Assembly: GCA_030429175.1 (NCBI GenBank)
Contig: JAUIDD010000013.1
Span: forward strand, 1-56,538
Length of the DNA stretch: 56,538 nucleotides
From: Gammaproteobacteria bacterium
GTDB lineage: Bacteria; Pseudomonadota; Gammaproteobacteria; Coxiellales; Coxiellaceae
Direction of reading: 5' to 3'
Shown: positions 27,411 through 36,404 of the stretch, piece after piece
How positions within the stretch are numbered: the stretch's first letter is position 1
Layout of the letters: the number at the start of each line of letters is the position of its first letter
Notes under the pieces: generated by a model
Databases searched by the model: none
Told to the model about the DNA's origin: nothing
What the model saw: only the letters and a program-made list of their open reading frames with translations
Translations under genes and position numbers: made by a program

Positions 27411-28076
27411 CTATAGTTGCTTAAGCCAATTCACAATCTCATCTGCATGGTCAACGATGTGATCTGCTTCCCACTGATCAGGATGTTCATCGACTGAGAA
27501 ATAACCATAGCTGACGATAATGTGTGGCATATTGGCAGCACGACAAGCTTCGACATCAGTTTTGTAGTCACCAATATATAATGTACGTTTGGGTTGTTTG
27601 TTGATAAGTTTGCAGGCGTGCAATAGTGGTGCAGGGTGTGGCTTCATATGTTCGAGTGTATCGCCGGTGACAATACAGTGCGCGCGTTGGTCAAGATTCA
27701 TTTTTTCAAGTAATGGCAGGGTAAAGCGTGTTGATTTATTGGTGACAATACCCCAAGGTAGTTGCTGTTGATCGAGAAAATTGAGTAGTGTCTCCATACC
27801 GTCGAATAGTTCGGTATGATGCGCAAGAATGTTTTCATATTCATCGAGAAACTGTAGTCTTATCGTTTCAAAGTCAGTGTCCTTTTCGTTGAGTTCAAAA
27901 GATTGTTTGATCATACCAGCCGCACCATGAGTAATCGATTGGCGAAAGTAGCTATAGTCAATAGGCGTTTTATCGTATTTTTTAAGAGTGGCATTCATAG
28001 CATGCCACAAATCAAGTCCGGTATCGAGTAAGGTGCCATCAAGATCGAATAAAACAGCATCGATATTATTCTTCAC
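27411..28076 (-). CDS. gph: Phosphoglycolate phosphatase-like HAD hydrolase
   Basis: This 221-aa HAD hydrolase is probably phosphoglycolate phosphatase, which detoxifies the 2-phosphoglycolate made during DNA repair. Motif I is VLFDLDGTLLDTG (Asp nucleophile), the cap domain follows, motif II is WGIVTNKST, motif III the Lys in HMKPHPAP, and motif IV YIGDYKTDVEACR. GTG 28076 is chosen because it begins 1 nt after the ubiG stop with AAAGGA ahead; the longer frame from 28121 would overlap ubiG by 44 nt. Pairing of ubiG with gph is common in gammaproteobacteria, which supports the specific call. Confidence 0.9.
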   Translation of the reverse strand: MKNNIDAVLFDLDGTLLDTGLDLWHAMNATLKKYDKTPIDYSYFRQSITHGAAGMIKQSFELNEKDTDFETIRLQFLDEYENILAHHTELFDGMETLLNFLDQQQLPWGIVTNKSTRFTLPLLEKMNLDQRAHCIVTGDTLEHMKPHPAPLLHACKLINKQPKRTLYIGDYKTDVEACRAANMPHIIVSYGYFSVDEHPDQWEADHIVDHADEIVNWLKQL

Positions 28077-28077
28077 G

Positions 28078-28779
28078 TTATGATCCTTTCTGGTAGCAAC
28101 ACATATAATTAATACTGACATCTTTGGTGATTTTGAATTGTTGTGTCAGTGGATTATAGCTAACGCCACTTAAATTAGTTAATGATAGGTCGGCGGCAAC
28201 AGCCCAGTCATTGAGTTCAGAAGGGCGGATCAGTTTCGAATATTCGTGTGTGCCAGTTGGCAGTAAGCGTAAAATATATTCAGCAGCAACGATAGCGGCA
28301 AGATAAGATTTAATGTTGCGATTAATCGTTGAGAAAAATAACATGCCGCCTGGGCGCACTAATGCTGCACAGGCTTTAATAACTGATGCAGGATCGGGCA
28401 CATGCTCAAGCATTTCCATGCAGGTAACTACATCAAATTGCTCTGGAGTACTTTCTGCCTGTGATTCAACGGTAGTGAGTTTATAATCTATATGAAGATT
28501 TTGCGATTGCGCATGTTGTTGTGCGACTTTAAGTGATGCTTCACTCATATCGATCGCTGTGACATTAGCACCTGCTTTGGTCAGTGCTTCTGAGAGTAAG
28601 CCTGCTCCACAGCCGATGTCAATAATTTTTGCTTGAGGTATGGTTGCATGCTTTAAAATATAATCACAGCGCAGAGGATTTAATTGATGTAGTGGTTTCA
28701 TCGAGCCGTTTGGATCCCTCCAGTCTTTTGCAAATGCATCAAACTTATTAATTTCTGATTGAGATACGTTTTTTTTCAT
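28078..28779 (-). CDS. ubiG: Ubiquinone biosynthesis O-methyltransferase
   Basis: This 233-aa SAM methyltransferase carries out the two O-methylations of ubiquinone synthesis. The N-terminal DAFAKDWRDPNGSMKPLHQL and NPLRCDYI are UbiG-specific. SAM motif I is KIIDIGCGAGLLSEALTKAG (about residues 53-72). VTCMEMLEHVPDPASVIKAC (about 119-138) and FFSTINRN complete the fold. It lies 15 nt after the HPt gene and 1 nt before gph. Confidence 0.97.
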   Translation of the reverse strand: MKKNVSQSEINKFDAFAKDWRDPNGSMKPLHQLNPLRCDYILKHATIPQAKIIDIGCGAGLLSEALTKAGANVTAIDMSEASLKVAQQHAQSQNLHIDYKLTTVESQAESTPEQFDVVTCMEMLEHVPDPASVIKACAALVRPGGMLFFSTINRNIKSYLAAIVAAEYILRLLPTGTHEYSKLIRPSELNDWAVAADLSLTNLSGVSYNPLTQQFKITKDVSINYMCCYQKGS

Positions 28780-28794
28780 GTGCGTGGGGTTCCC

Positions 28795-29124
28795 CTATGA
28801 TGTTTTAAGCATAATTACCTGATCCATCGCATGCAGCAGTTTATTTTTTTTATCACTCAAGTCGTCTTCCTTATGATGGATGGCGTCATGTAGTTCTTGG
28901 GCATATTTTTTAACCGATGGCATTGAAATATAACTGCAGCTGCCGAGGATTTGGTGGACGATATCGCGGATCATACGCGTGTCTTGCTTTTCATAGGCGT
29001 TGAGGAAGATTTGTTTTTGTCTGGGTAAGTCTGTTTTGAGCATTAATATCAGTTCATCGGCGAGGGCTTGATTTTGATTACAGAGCTCTAGTGTTTCATC
29101 CCAGTTGATTATACTATTGTTCAT
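28795..29124 (-). CDS. Free-standing HPt phosphotransfer protein
   Basis: This 109-aa single-domain helical protein matches the HPt domain of BarA-type kinases. Phosphoacceptor H57 lies in IVHQILGSCSYISMPSVKKY, closely resembling the H-K-L-H-G-S-C-x-Y pattern of the BarA C-terminus. It starts 4 nt inside the end of the CDF transporter gene and is followed by ubiG, so it sits in an otherwise metabolic transcript. Its likely partner is the hybrid kinase at 25835-27400, which ends in a receiver domain and has no HPt of its own; the final response regulator is not visible here. The partnership is inferred. Confidence 0.88.
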   Translation of the reverse strand: MNNSIINWDETLELCNQNQALADELILMLKTDLPRQKQIFLNAYEKQDTRMIRDIVHQILGSCSYISMPSVKKYAQELHDAIHHKEDDLSDKKNKLLHAMDQVIMLKTS

Positions 29125-30044
29125 TGCATCACACTTCCGTTACATGGTTGACAGTCGATAATTTCAGGTTCGGGTTGTAGGGTTATATGGTCTATATTAT
29201 AGCGCTTTTTTATCGTGTTTCTTAATGATTCTAATAATACTGGCCAACTACTCAATTCCTTAATACTAACATGAGCAGATAGCACAACTGTGCCAGAAGT
29301 CAGCGTCCAGATGTGTAAGTCATGGATGCTATGAATGCCATCTAAGGCTGACAAGGTTTGTGACACCTCATCGATTTGAATGTTGCTAGGTACACCTTCC
29401 ATCAGGACCTGCATCGATTCACGCAGTAGGCGAATACTCGAGATCATGATTAATATACTGATAAAAATAGATAAAATTGGATCGATAGGTAGCCAGCCGG
29501 TGTAATGAATCACAGCACCGGCGATGAGAGCGGCAAATGAGCCTAGTAGGTCGCTGATGACATGCAGCAGGGCGGCACGAATATTCAGTGTGCGCTGGCT
29601 CTTAGCTAGAACCCAGGCAACCACAAGATTAACGACCATACCGATAGCGGCGACGATCATCAATGGCAAGCTTTTAACCGCTTCGTGTGTATGTAAGCGA
29701 TCTATAGCTTCGACGATAATGACAACCGATAGCACTAGCATTAACAGGCTGCTCACCCAGGCAGCAACGATTTCAGCACGGCCGAGGCCATAGCTGTGTT
29801 TATCGGTAGGTGGTTTAGTGGCAATCCATGCGGCGAAGGCAGCAAGTGCGAGTGCCAGCGCATCAGAACCCATGTGGCCTGCATCACCAACGAGGGCTAA
29901 TGATTTCGCCCAAGTACCAACCACTGCCTCGACAATTGCAAACAACACAATAATTACAATAGAGATAATCAGCGCCTTAAACGGTGCGTTTTGGCTCGGA
30001 CAGCCAGCGTGGCTATGATCGTGATTGTGGTTATGTGTGCTCAT
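29121..30044 (-). CDS. CDF-family divalent metal efflux protein (CzcD/ZitB-like)
   Basis: The 307-aa inner-membrane transporter expels Zn2+ or similar ions in exchange for H+. A His-rich N-terminus (THNHNHDHSHAGC) is followed by six membrane helices. The transport-site pairs are GDAGHMGSDALALALA (H-x3-D, about residues 53-68) and LLHVISDLLGS (about 159-169). The C-terminal cytoplasmic domain contains HDLHIWTLTSG, the usual metal-sensing strand of this group. Its end overlaps the HPt gene and its start overlaps the sohB end by 14 nt, implying one transcript. The CusRS-like pair further upstream may relate to metal control, which is inference. Confidence 0.94.
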   Translation of the reverse strand: MSTHNHNHDHSHAGCPSQNAPFKALIISIVIIVLFAIVEAVVGTWAKSLALVGDAGHMGSDALALALAAFAAWIATKPPTDKHSYGLGRAEIVAAWVSSLLMLVLSVVIIVEAIDRLHTHEAVKSLPLMIVAAIGMVVNLVVAWVLAKSQRTLNIRAALLHVISDLLGSFAALIAGAVIHYTGWLPIDPILSIFISILIMISSIRLLRESMQVLMEGVPSNIQIDEVSQTLSALDGIHSIHDLHIWTLTSGTVVLSAHVSIKELSSWPVLLESLRNTIKKRYNIDHITLQPEPEIIDCQPCNGSVMQ

Positions 30045-31032
30045 AGTATTGATGTTCTATAAATTTGGTATATAGATTAGAGAGTCCACCCACAATTTTT
30101 TGCCCAAGCTTTTGTTTGCGCTTGAAATGGAGTGAGAAAATATCAAACGTCTCTTTTGTCTCTAAGATAAAATCGTCACTGGTTTGGATCTTATCGATTA
30201 AGTTAAGTGGTAGCGCTTGAGTACCGTACCAATGTTCACCGGTGGCAACTTTATCAATATCGACATGGCTGCGATGGGATACGATATGTTGCTTAAAGAG
30301 TACTTGTGTCTCATCGATTTCCTGTTGTACTTTCTTACGATCTTCTTTGGTATTCTCGCCGAACATGGTGAGTGTGCGTTTGTAGGTACCGGCAGTAAGC
30401 AACTCGAAATCTATCGCCTTTTTATGCAGTAAACGATTAAAGTTAGGCAGTTGGTAAACAACACCAATCGAACCAATGATGGCAAAGGGGGCTGCGATAA
30501 TTTTATTGGCAATGCAGGCCATCATATAGCCACCGCTAGCGGCGACCTTATCTACGGCGATGGTGAGGTGAATGTTAGCGTCACGCAAGCGCTGTAATTG
30601 CGAGGCACCAAGACCATAGCCGGGTACAATACCGCCGGGGCTTTCAAGACGCAGCAGTACTTGATCATCCTTTGATGCGGTGAGTAGGATAGCGTTAATG
30701 CACTCAGTCAGCATGCCTACGGCAGAGGCTTTAATGTCGCCACAGAAGTCGATGACGAATAATTTTGGTTTTTCACCCTTGTCTTTTTTCTTATTTTTCT
30801 TATGTGCTTTTTTAAGTTTTTTAAGCGCATCTTTGGATAATGTTTCACGTTGGACGAGATCGATGGTTTCCTCAAAGTCTTTATTCAGCTTTTTAACCTT
30901 AAGCTTACCCTTGGGATGATGTGATTTATTTTTGCCGGCAATAGCGCTAATGGCCAATAAGACCACGATAATAGCGATGACAATGGTAAGGGTATCAAGT
31001 AAAAACAAGCCCCATTCGGTGAGGAAATGCAT
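30031..31032 (-). CDS. sohB: Inner-membrane peptidase SohB (S49 family)
   Basis: This 333-aa S49 serine protease has an N-terminal membrane anchor (LLDTLTIVIAIIVVLLAISA), a highly basic linker (KKLKKAHKKNKKKDKGEK, about 70-87), then the protease domain. The fold shows RLESPGGIVPGYGLGASQL, the nucleophile region VDKVAASGGYMMACIANKI (Ser in AASGG), and the catalytic Lys region TYKRTLTMFGENTKED. ATG 31032 follows AAGGTG; the longer frame from 31113 adds residues atypical of the family. Function in E. coli is poorly defined (multicopy suppressor of htrA). Confidence 0.95.
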   Translation of the reverse strand: MHFLTEWGLFLLDTLTIVIAIIVVLLAISAIAGKNKSHHPKGKLKVKKLNKDFEETIDLVQRETLSKDALKKLKKAHKKNKKKDKGEKPKLFVIDFCGDIKASAVGMLTECINAILLTASKDDQVLLRLESPGGIVPGYGLGASQLQRLRDANIHLTIAVDKVAASGGYMMACIANKIIAAPFAIIGSIGVVYQLPNFNRLLHKKAIDFELLTAGTYKRTLTMFGENTKEDRKKVQQEIDETQVLFKQHIVSHRSHVDIDKVATGEHWYGTQALPLNLIDKIQTSDDFILETKETFDIFSLHFKRKQKLGQKIVGGLSNLYTKFIEHQYYEHT

Positions 31033-31168
31033 AGGCAGCACCTTATGATTGATTATCCGAAGCCGCCCAGTATAGCACGGGGACACTCCTGTTCCAATTC
31101 TTTGAACCACCATTTTTTCAATAGGTTACAACCTTAAAAACGACGGGTCATTCTTGTTTTAAAATTTC

Positions 31169-32545
31169 TTAGGCTGGAAAGAAGAGCTTGAATAGGGTGC
31201 CTTTGCCAACGGTACTGCGGACATCAATATTACCATTGTGTAGTTCAACAATCGATTTGGTAATTGCGAGTCCGAGCCCAAAGCCTTGTTGGCTTGTTGA
31301 GGTGCGTACTTGATCGGCACGATAGAAGCGATCGAATATTTTATCGAGATCAGCAGTTTCAATGCCAGCGCCATTATCGCTAAAGGTTAGGGTTAGGCCG
31401 CTACTATTTTGTTCGATGTGAATAGTAAGCGTGCTTTGTGCACCGGCATATTTGATCGTATTCGAAATAAGATTAGAAACGATACGTTTAAACATCGTTG
31501 GCTCAAAGTCGAATTCCGCTTTACCTGATACATTAATGTCGATCTGTTGTTCTTCAGCTAATGGTAGATAAAAATCGATGATATCTTCTATTTCATCGCG
31601 AATGTTTAGTTTGGACTTTTGAATATCCATCTTATGTTCATCAAAGCGTGCTAAGAATAATAGGCTGTCGAGTATTTTTTTGATGTTATATAAATCTTCT
31701 AGATTTGATTGGTCATTATGATCAAGTTCGGTTGCGTAAATCAAGCGACTTAGCGGTGTGCGCAGCTCGTGTGCGACATCAGATGAAAACTGCTTTAATT
31801 GTACAAAAGATTTTTCGATGCGATCGATCATGGTATTGTAGCAATCACCAAGATAAGCAGTTTCTTGCGGCCAATTTTGCGTTTCAATACGCTTAGATAA
31901 GGTTTTGCTATCGCTTTTGTGGAATATATCGGCAAGCTGGTAAATGGATTTAAGGCTGTGTTTTGTAATGAAGTAGCCTAAAACAATTGAGAGTAAAATA
32001 CCAATTGCTAAGAATGCCAGAGATATGGTGAGATAGGTATAAAATATTTTTTCTTGAAAGGTGATATTTAGGATGATTTGTGCGATGTAATGTGTGCCAT
32101 TAGCATTAAACACATCAAATTGCTTCACGCGATACTTGGTTGTGAGATTGTATTGCTTGCACACATGAACATTATAGTCTTTTATTTCGGTCGATTTTTT
32201 TAAGAGTGCGACGATATGCTCGGCACCCTGTGTTTCTATGACAGGGTTGTGATGGCTATCGAGTATTCGAATATAGTATCTAAAAAATGGTAATTTATTT
32301 TCATCGGGTGTATCAAGGATTTCTTGTTTGACAGTGGGACTGTTATTTAAAGCTGTTTTTTCATTAGCAATAATATGAGTGATAACTTTAGTTTCATCGT
32401 TAAAGAATTTCGTCATTGTATGTGTGATAATTTCATGAATAGCCAAATAGGCAAGGCCTACAGTGACTAACATAATCACAGCAGATAGCAATGAATGAAA
32501 TAAAGTTAATCTCGATTTTATCGAGTTATTTTTCTTTAAAAACAT
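31169..32545 (-). CDS. CusS-like membrane sensor histidine kinase
   Basis: This 458-aa kinase has two membrane helices (about residues 18-38 and 168-190) around a 130-residue periplasmic sensor. A HAMP domain follows, then HisKA (DVAHELRTPLSRL), the N box (NLISNTIKYAG), G1 (FSDNGAGIETADLDKIFDRF) and a GFGLGLAITKSIV box. The architecture and partner resemble CusS/CopS heavy-metal kinases. The segment from the phospho-His to the LLFLAR end of the dimerisation hairpin is about 10 residues shorter than in CusS. ATG 32545 is chosen; the frame also opens at 32554. It overlaps the end of its response regulator by 20 nt, so the pair is coupled. Confidence 0.93.
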   Translation of the reverse strand: MFLKKNNSIKSRLTLFHSLLSAVIMLVTVGLAYLAIHEIITHTMTKFFNDETKVITHIIANEKTALNNSPTVKQEILDTPDENKLPFFRYYIRILDSHHNPVIETQGAEHIVALLKKSTEIKDYNVHVCKQYNLTTKYRVKQFDVFNANGTHYIAQIILNITFQEKIFYTYLTISLAFLAIGILLSIVLGYFITKHSLKSIYQLADIFHKSDSKTLSKRIETQNWPQETAYLGDCYNTMIDRIEKSFVQLKQFSSDVAHELRTPLSRLIYATELDHNDQSNLEDLYNIKKILDSLLFLARFDEHKMDIQKSKLNIRDEIEDIIDFYLPLAEEQQIDINVSGKAEFDFEPTMFKRIVSNLISNTIKYAGAQSTLTIHIEQNSSGLTLTFSDNGAGIETADLDKIFDRFYRADQVRTSTSQQGFGLGLAITKSIVELHNGNIDVRSTVGKGTLFKLFFPA

Positions 32546-33197
32546 AGCCAACACCGCGGACTGTATGAATCATATTGGCCGCATCGTTATCATTAAGTTT
32601 GGATCTCAAGCGTCTAATGACTGCATCGACAATATTACTATCGCAATCAAAATTAATATTCCAAACGTGTTCTGAGATAACAGTCCTAGAGAGCACCTCG
32701 CCAGTACGTCGCGCTAAAAAGGTGAGCAGTTGGAATTCTTTTTTAGTCAGAGCAATATTTTTATTGTTACGTTTGACATGATGTTTGGTGCAATCGATTT
32801 CCAGATCTGCGATTTTCATTGTATTGCTATTATGTACAGTTGATTTCCTTAAAGTTGCGCGTACACGTGCGAGTAGCTCTGAAAACGAAAAGGGTTTAAC
32901 CAAGTAATCATCGGCACCAAGGTCAAGTCCATGCACACGATCGGCAACAGTATCTTTAGCAGTTAGGAATAAAACGCGCGCAGGGTTATGGTTGTCTTGA
33001 AGTCTCTGCATTAACTCCCAGCCATTTATTTTGGGTAGCATCACATCAAGAATAATTAAATCAAAATTGTGTTCGCAAGCGATAAAAAGTCCTTCAGCGC
33101 CATCATGTACAGTAGAAACAGTATAGCCCTGTTCTTCTAAGCCTTTTTTTAGGTAATGTGCTATTTTATGGTCATCTTCAACAATAAGAATTTTCAT
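32526..33197 (-). CDS. OmpR-family response regulator (CusR/CopR-like)
   Basis: The 223-aa regulator has a receiver (residues 1-115) with acidic pocket VEDD, phospho-Asp D51 in ILDVMLPKINGWE, switch residue LFLTAKD, and VKPFSFSELLARVRATLRK. The C-terminal winged helix ends in DAVIRRLRSKLNDND and VRGVGYVF. Receiver sequence is closest in pattern to CusR/CopR heavy-metal regulators. It is the first gene of the pair, upstream of and overlapping the kinase. Targets are not known; the CDF exporter further downstream on the same strand is a candidate. Confidence 0.95.
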   Translation of the reverse strand: MKILIVEDDHKIAHYLKKGLEEQGYTVSTVHDGAEGLFIACEHNFDLIILDVMLPKINGWELMQRLQDNHNPARVLFLTAKDTVADRVHGLDLGADDYLVKPFSFSELLARVRATLRKSTVHNSNTMKIADLEIDCTKHHVKRNNKNIALTKKEFQLLTFLARRTGEVLSRTVISEHVWNINFDCDSNIVDAVIRRLRSKLNDNDAANMIHTVRGVGYVFKEK

Positions 33198-33234
33198 AAT
33201 GTTAGCCTTTTATAATGTCATTATGTACAAAATA

Positions 33235-33654
33235 TCACCTACTGTAGTTGATTGCAATAGAGCTTTCACAATCTAAGGCTCGAGTCTCTAGTCTAATCTC
33301 TTGTTCTTCTAATTTAGCTAACCTTTTTTTATGACTCTTTGCGCTCATAAGTGTCGAAATATAGCCGATAATTGCAGTAAGAAAGATAGCAGCACCTGCT
33401 AGCATGAGCGGTGGTATTTCTGTGGCAATACCGACTAAGCCAATTGCGGCGACATTTGAAAAAAACTCCATTTTATCTTTAAGGTCATCACATTTATTGC
33501 GTAGATTTTTAATGTCTATTTTTAAGCGTGTATGTTTGTTGATAGCAGATATTTTTTGAGATTGTTGTGTAAACAAGCCAACAGCAGCTGTTTGCTTTGC
33601 AAGTGGTTCATTTGAATCTGAATATTGCAATAAATTATCTTTTGTTTTACGCAT
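33235..33654 (-). CDS. Small coiled-coil protein with membrane hairpin
   Basis: I do not recognise this 139-aa protein. Residues about 40-62 are a charged coiled coil (KIDIKNLRNKCDDLKDKMEF). Two adjacent hydrophobic helices follow (about 64-82 and 84-101, VAAIGLVGIATE...LMLAGAAIFLTAIIG). A second charged helix (KSHKKRLAKLEEQEIRLETR) completes the pattern. Coiled coils either side of a short membrane hairpin are seen in proteins that remodel or sit in host membranes, but also in ordinary membrane proteins. It lies 37 nt upstream of the response regulator on the same strand and may be co-transcribed with it. ATG 33654 follows AGGAGGA. Confidence 0.8.
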   Translation of the reverse strand: MRKTKDNLLQYSDSNEPLAKQTAAVGLFTQQSQKISAINKHTRLKIDIKNLRNKCDDLKDKMEFFSNVAAIGLVGIATEIPPLMLAGAAIFLTAIIGYISTLMSAKSHKKRLAKLEEQEIRLETRALDCESSIAINYSR

Positions 33655-33764
33655 AGTATTGTCCTCCTAGATACATTTTAAGAAAGGTATACTTAGCGTT
33701 TGATGATATTTGCGTGATATTATTATCATCTTTTGTGCTAAAATAACGCTTCCAGGAGGTAAAT

Positions 33765-34862
33765 ATGTTTAAAATATGTGTCTGCGGGGCAGGGAAGATC
33801 GGTCGATTTGTAGCGGTTTTATTAGCACGAAGTGATGAGTATCATGTGATGCTCATTGATCAGCGCGAGCCTGATTCTGAATTACAACATTTATGCGAAT
33901 TATATCCTGGCTTAGATTACTGTCAATCTTCGTTAGATTCGAGTGAAGTAATCGATACATTGTTAATGCGTGGTGCTTTTAATGGGCTTATTTCATGCCT
34001 TCCTTTTACAGTTAACTTACGTTTAGCGCAAGCGGCGCATCGTAATAACTTACATTATTTTGATTTATCAGAAGATCGCGAAACACAACAAGCAATTGCT
34101 AAGGTGGCGCGAGGGGCACAAACTGCCTTTGTGCCGCAGTGTGGTGTTGCACCTGGTTTTGTTGATGTGATGGCACATCATTTATTGCAACAATTTGATC
34201 ACTTAAAATCCGCTAAGTTATCTGTCGGTGCATTACCTCAGCAAGTGAGTAATTCCTTACATTATGAATTATCTTGGTCGATTGAAGGTTTGGTCAATGA
34301 ATATATCAATCCCTGTGAAGTAATTTCTAAGGGTCGTATAGTTGAAGTACCTGCATTATCAGAATTAGAAATTTTAAATTTAGAAGGGCGTCAATATGAA
34401 ATTTTTCATACGTCAGGTGGTTTGGGTACACTTGCAGATTTCTATCAAGACAAAATTGATGAACTACATTATAAGACGATTCGTTATCAGGGACATGTTG
34501 ATGCAATACAAAAACTGTTTCAAGCGCAACAATATGATCGTAAAAAAATAATTAACTGGTTTGCAAAAAATATTCCATTTACTAAGCAAGATATGGTGCT
34601 GATGTATATCACGGTAACGGGTAAAATTGAAAATAACCTAGAAGAGCGCAGCTTTATGCGTAAATGGTATGCCAAATCTTTAGATGATATTGAATGGACA
34701 GCGATTCAGTGGACAACTGCCAGCGAGATTGCAGCCGTTTGTGATATGGTGATGGATATGGATCAACCATTGCGTGGTTTGGTTAAGCATCAAGATATTC
34801 CATTTGATAGGTTAGTACAAAATCGCTTTATGGACTATTATGACATTCATACAGAGGGATAA
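33765..34862 (+). CDS. L-lysine 6-dehydrogenase / saccharopine dehydrogenase-family enzyme
   Basis: The 365-aa enzyme has an N-terminal NAD(P)-binding Rossmann fold ([18 protein letters not shown], residues 3-20) and the saccharopine-dehydrogenase pattern ([51 protein letters not shown]). Length fits lysine 6-dehydrogenase, a member of this superfamily that makes piperideine-6-carboxylate from lysine directly. The next gene encodes an ALDH7-type enzyme that would oxidise that product, and no lysine-ketoglutarate reductase is present. Classical saccharopine dehydrogenase (glutamate-forming) is the alternative. A perfect AGGAGGT precedes the ATG. Confidence 0.85.
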   Translation: MFKICVCGAGKIGRFVAVLLARSDEYHVMLIDQREPDSELQHLCELYPGLDYCQSSLDSSEVIDTLLMRGAFNGLISCLPFTVNLRLAQAAHRNNLHYFDLSEDRETQQAIAKVARGAQTAFVPQCGVAPGFVDVMAHHLLQQFDHLKSAKLSVGALPQQVSNSLHYELSWSIEGLVNEYINPCEVISKGRIVEVPALSELEILNLEGRQYEIFHTSGGLGTLADFYQDKIDELHYKTIRYQGHVDAIQKLFQAQQYDRKKIINWFAKNIPFTKQDMVLMYITVTGKIENNLEERSFMRKWYAKSLDDIEWTAIQWTTASEIAAVCDMVMDMDQPLRGLVKHQDIPFDRLVQNRFMDYYDIHTEG

Positions 34863-34863
34863 T

Positions 34864-36387
34864 ATGCATCTTTTAAAATCATTAGGCATTAGCAAAAATC
34901 ATTCTTGCGCCTGTATTGGTGGTGAAGCGTGGCTTAAGACTGAAGGTGCTACACTTGAATCACTTAATCCTGCAACAGCAAAACCGATTATATCGATTAC
35001 GCAAGCCACAAGCGCAGATTTAGAAAAAATTTTAGAAGCGAGTAGTGAGGCACAGCAAGCTTGGTCACAAGTACCGGCGCCACAGCGTGGTGAAGTGGTA
35101 AGACGCATTGGACAACGGTTACGTGAGCAAAAAGACTTACTCGGTAGTCTGGTGAGTTTAGAGATGGGTAAGTCAAAAGTCGAAGGTGATGGTGAAGTGC
35201 AAGAGATGATTGATATGGCAGATTTTGCTGTTGGACAATCACGTATGTTGTATGGTAAGACCATACAAAGCGAGCGTGTACAACATCGTCTTTATGAACA
35301 CTGGTTGCCATTAGGTATTGTATCGGTAATGACAGCCTTTAATTTTCCAGTTGCGGTTTGGGCCTGGAACGCTTTTTTAGCAGCGATTTGTGGCAATGTG
35401 GTGATATGGCGTCCGTCATCACAAGTACCTTTAACTGCAATAGCCGTACAGCATATCTGTAATGATGTATTAAACGAGATGGGTTATCGCGCTATTTTTT
35501 CTTTGTTTATCGCGAGTGATCACAAAGTTGCTGAGCCTTTAATTGATGATACTCGAGTTAAATTAGTTTCTTTTACGGGATCTTGCCATACGGGACGTCA
35601 AGTGAATGAGCGGGTCGCTAAGCGCCTGGGTAAATGTTTATTAGAACTGGGCGGTAATAATGCGGTGATTGTTGATGCATCGGCAAATTTAAAACTTGCG
35701 ATACCAGCCATTGTATTTGGTGCTATTGGTACAGCAGGCCAGCGTTGCACAACAACGCGACGTTTATTTTTACATAATAGTATTTATGATCGTGTTATCG
35801 AAATTCTGATTAATGCTTATAAGCAAATAAAAGTGGGTGACCCTCTCGACAAACATAATCATATGGGTCCGCTTATTAATCAACAAGCAGTCAATCATTA
35901 TCAATCAGCGCTACAACAACTACAGCAGCAAGGTGGACAGGTTTTATTTGGAGGACATGTTATTGATCAACCAGGTTTCTATGTCGAACCCACCATTGTT
36001 ACTGCAGAAAATGCATGGCCGATCGTGCAGCAAGAAACCTTCGCACCGATTCTTTATGTGATGCGTTATGCTAGTTTAGCCTCTGCAATAGAAATGCAAA
36101 ATAGCGTACCACAAGGTTTGTCTTCAGCGTTATTAAGCCAAGACTTACGTCATTGCGAATTATTTTTATCAAGCAATGGTAGTGACTGTGGTATTGCAGG
36201 TATTAATGTCGGAACATCGGGTGCTGAAATTGGCGGTGCATTTGGTGGCGAGAAAGATACTGGAGGCGGCCGTGAAGCAGGTTCAGATGCCTGGAAAAGC
36301 TATATGCGCAGGCAAACAGTGACTATAAATTGGAGCGATCATTTACCATTAGCACAAGGTATTCAGTTTAATTTTGACGGCCCCTAG
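34864..36387 (+). CDS. Aminoadipate-semialdehyde (piperideine-6-carboxylate) dehydrogenase, ALDH7 type
   Basis: The 507-aa NAD-dependent aldehyde dehydrogenase resembles antiquitin (ALDH7). It oxidises alpha-aminoadipate semialdehyde to alpha-aminoadipate in lysine degradation. Seen: [20 protein letters not shown] (antiquitin-type lead-in), [20 protein letters not shown], general base Glu in [12 protein letters not shown], and the nucleophile in [14 protein letters not shown] (about residue 300). ATG 34864 follows GAGGG; the frame also opens at 34840 inside the previous gene. It begins 1 nt after the lysine-dehydrogenase-like stop, so the two form an operon. Confidence 0.93.
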   Translation: MHLLKSLGISKNHSCACIGGEAWLKTEGATLESLNPATAKPIISITQATSADLEKILEASSEAQQAWSQVPAPQRGEVVRRIGQRLREQKDLLGSLVSLEMGKSKVEGDGEVQEMIDMADFAVGQSRMLYGKTIQSERVQHRLYEHWLPLGIVSVMTAFNFPVAVWAWNAFLAAICGNVVIWRPSSQVPLTAIAVQHICNDVLNEMGYRAIFSLFIASDHKVAEPLIDDTRVKLVSFTGSCHTGRQVNERVAKRLGKCLLELGGNNAVIVDASANLKLAIPAIVFGAIGTAGQRCTTTRRLFLHNSIYDRVIEILINAYKQIKVGDPLDKHNHMGPLINQQAVNHYQSALQQLQQQGGQVLFGGHVIDQPGFYVEPTIVTAENAWPIVQQETFAPILYVMRYASLASAIEMQNSVPQGLSSALLSQDLRHCELFLSSNGSDCGIAGINVGTSGAEIGGAFGGEKDTGGGREAGSDAWKSYMRRQTVTINWSDHLPLAQGIQFNFDGP

Positions 36388-36391
36388 GGGC
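36380..36391. repeat. 12-bp perfect palindrome at the end of the ALDH7 gene
   Basis: GCCCCTAGGGGC, which contains the TAG stop of the ALDH7 gene, lies in the 17-nt gap before the convergent carboxypeptidase gene. It could act as a short bidirectional terminator stem, though no U tract follows on either side. Related TAGGGGCT strings occur at 53537 and 55489, also at gene ends. Confidence 0.35.
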
Positions 36392-36404
36392 TTGGCAATT
36401 GCTC

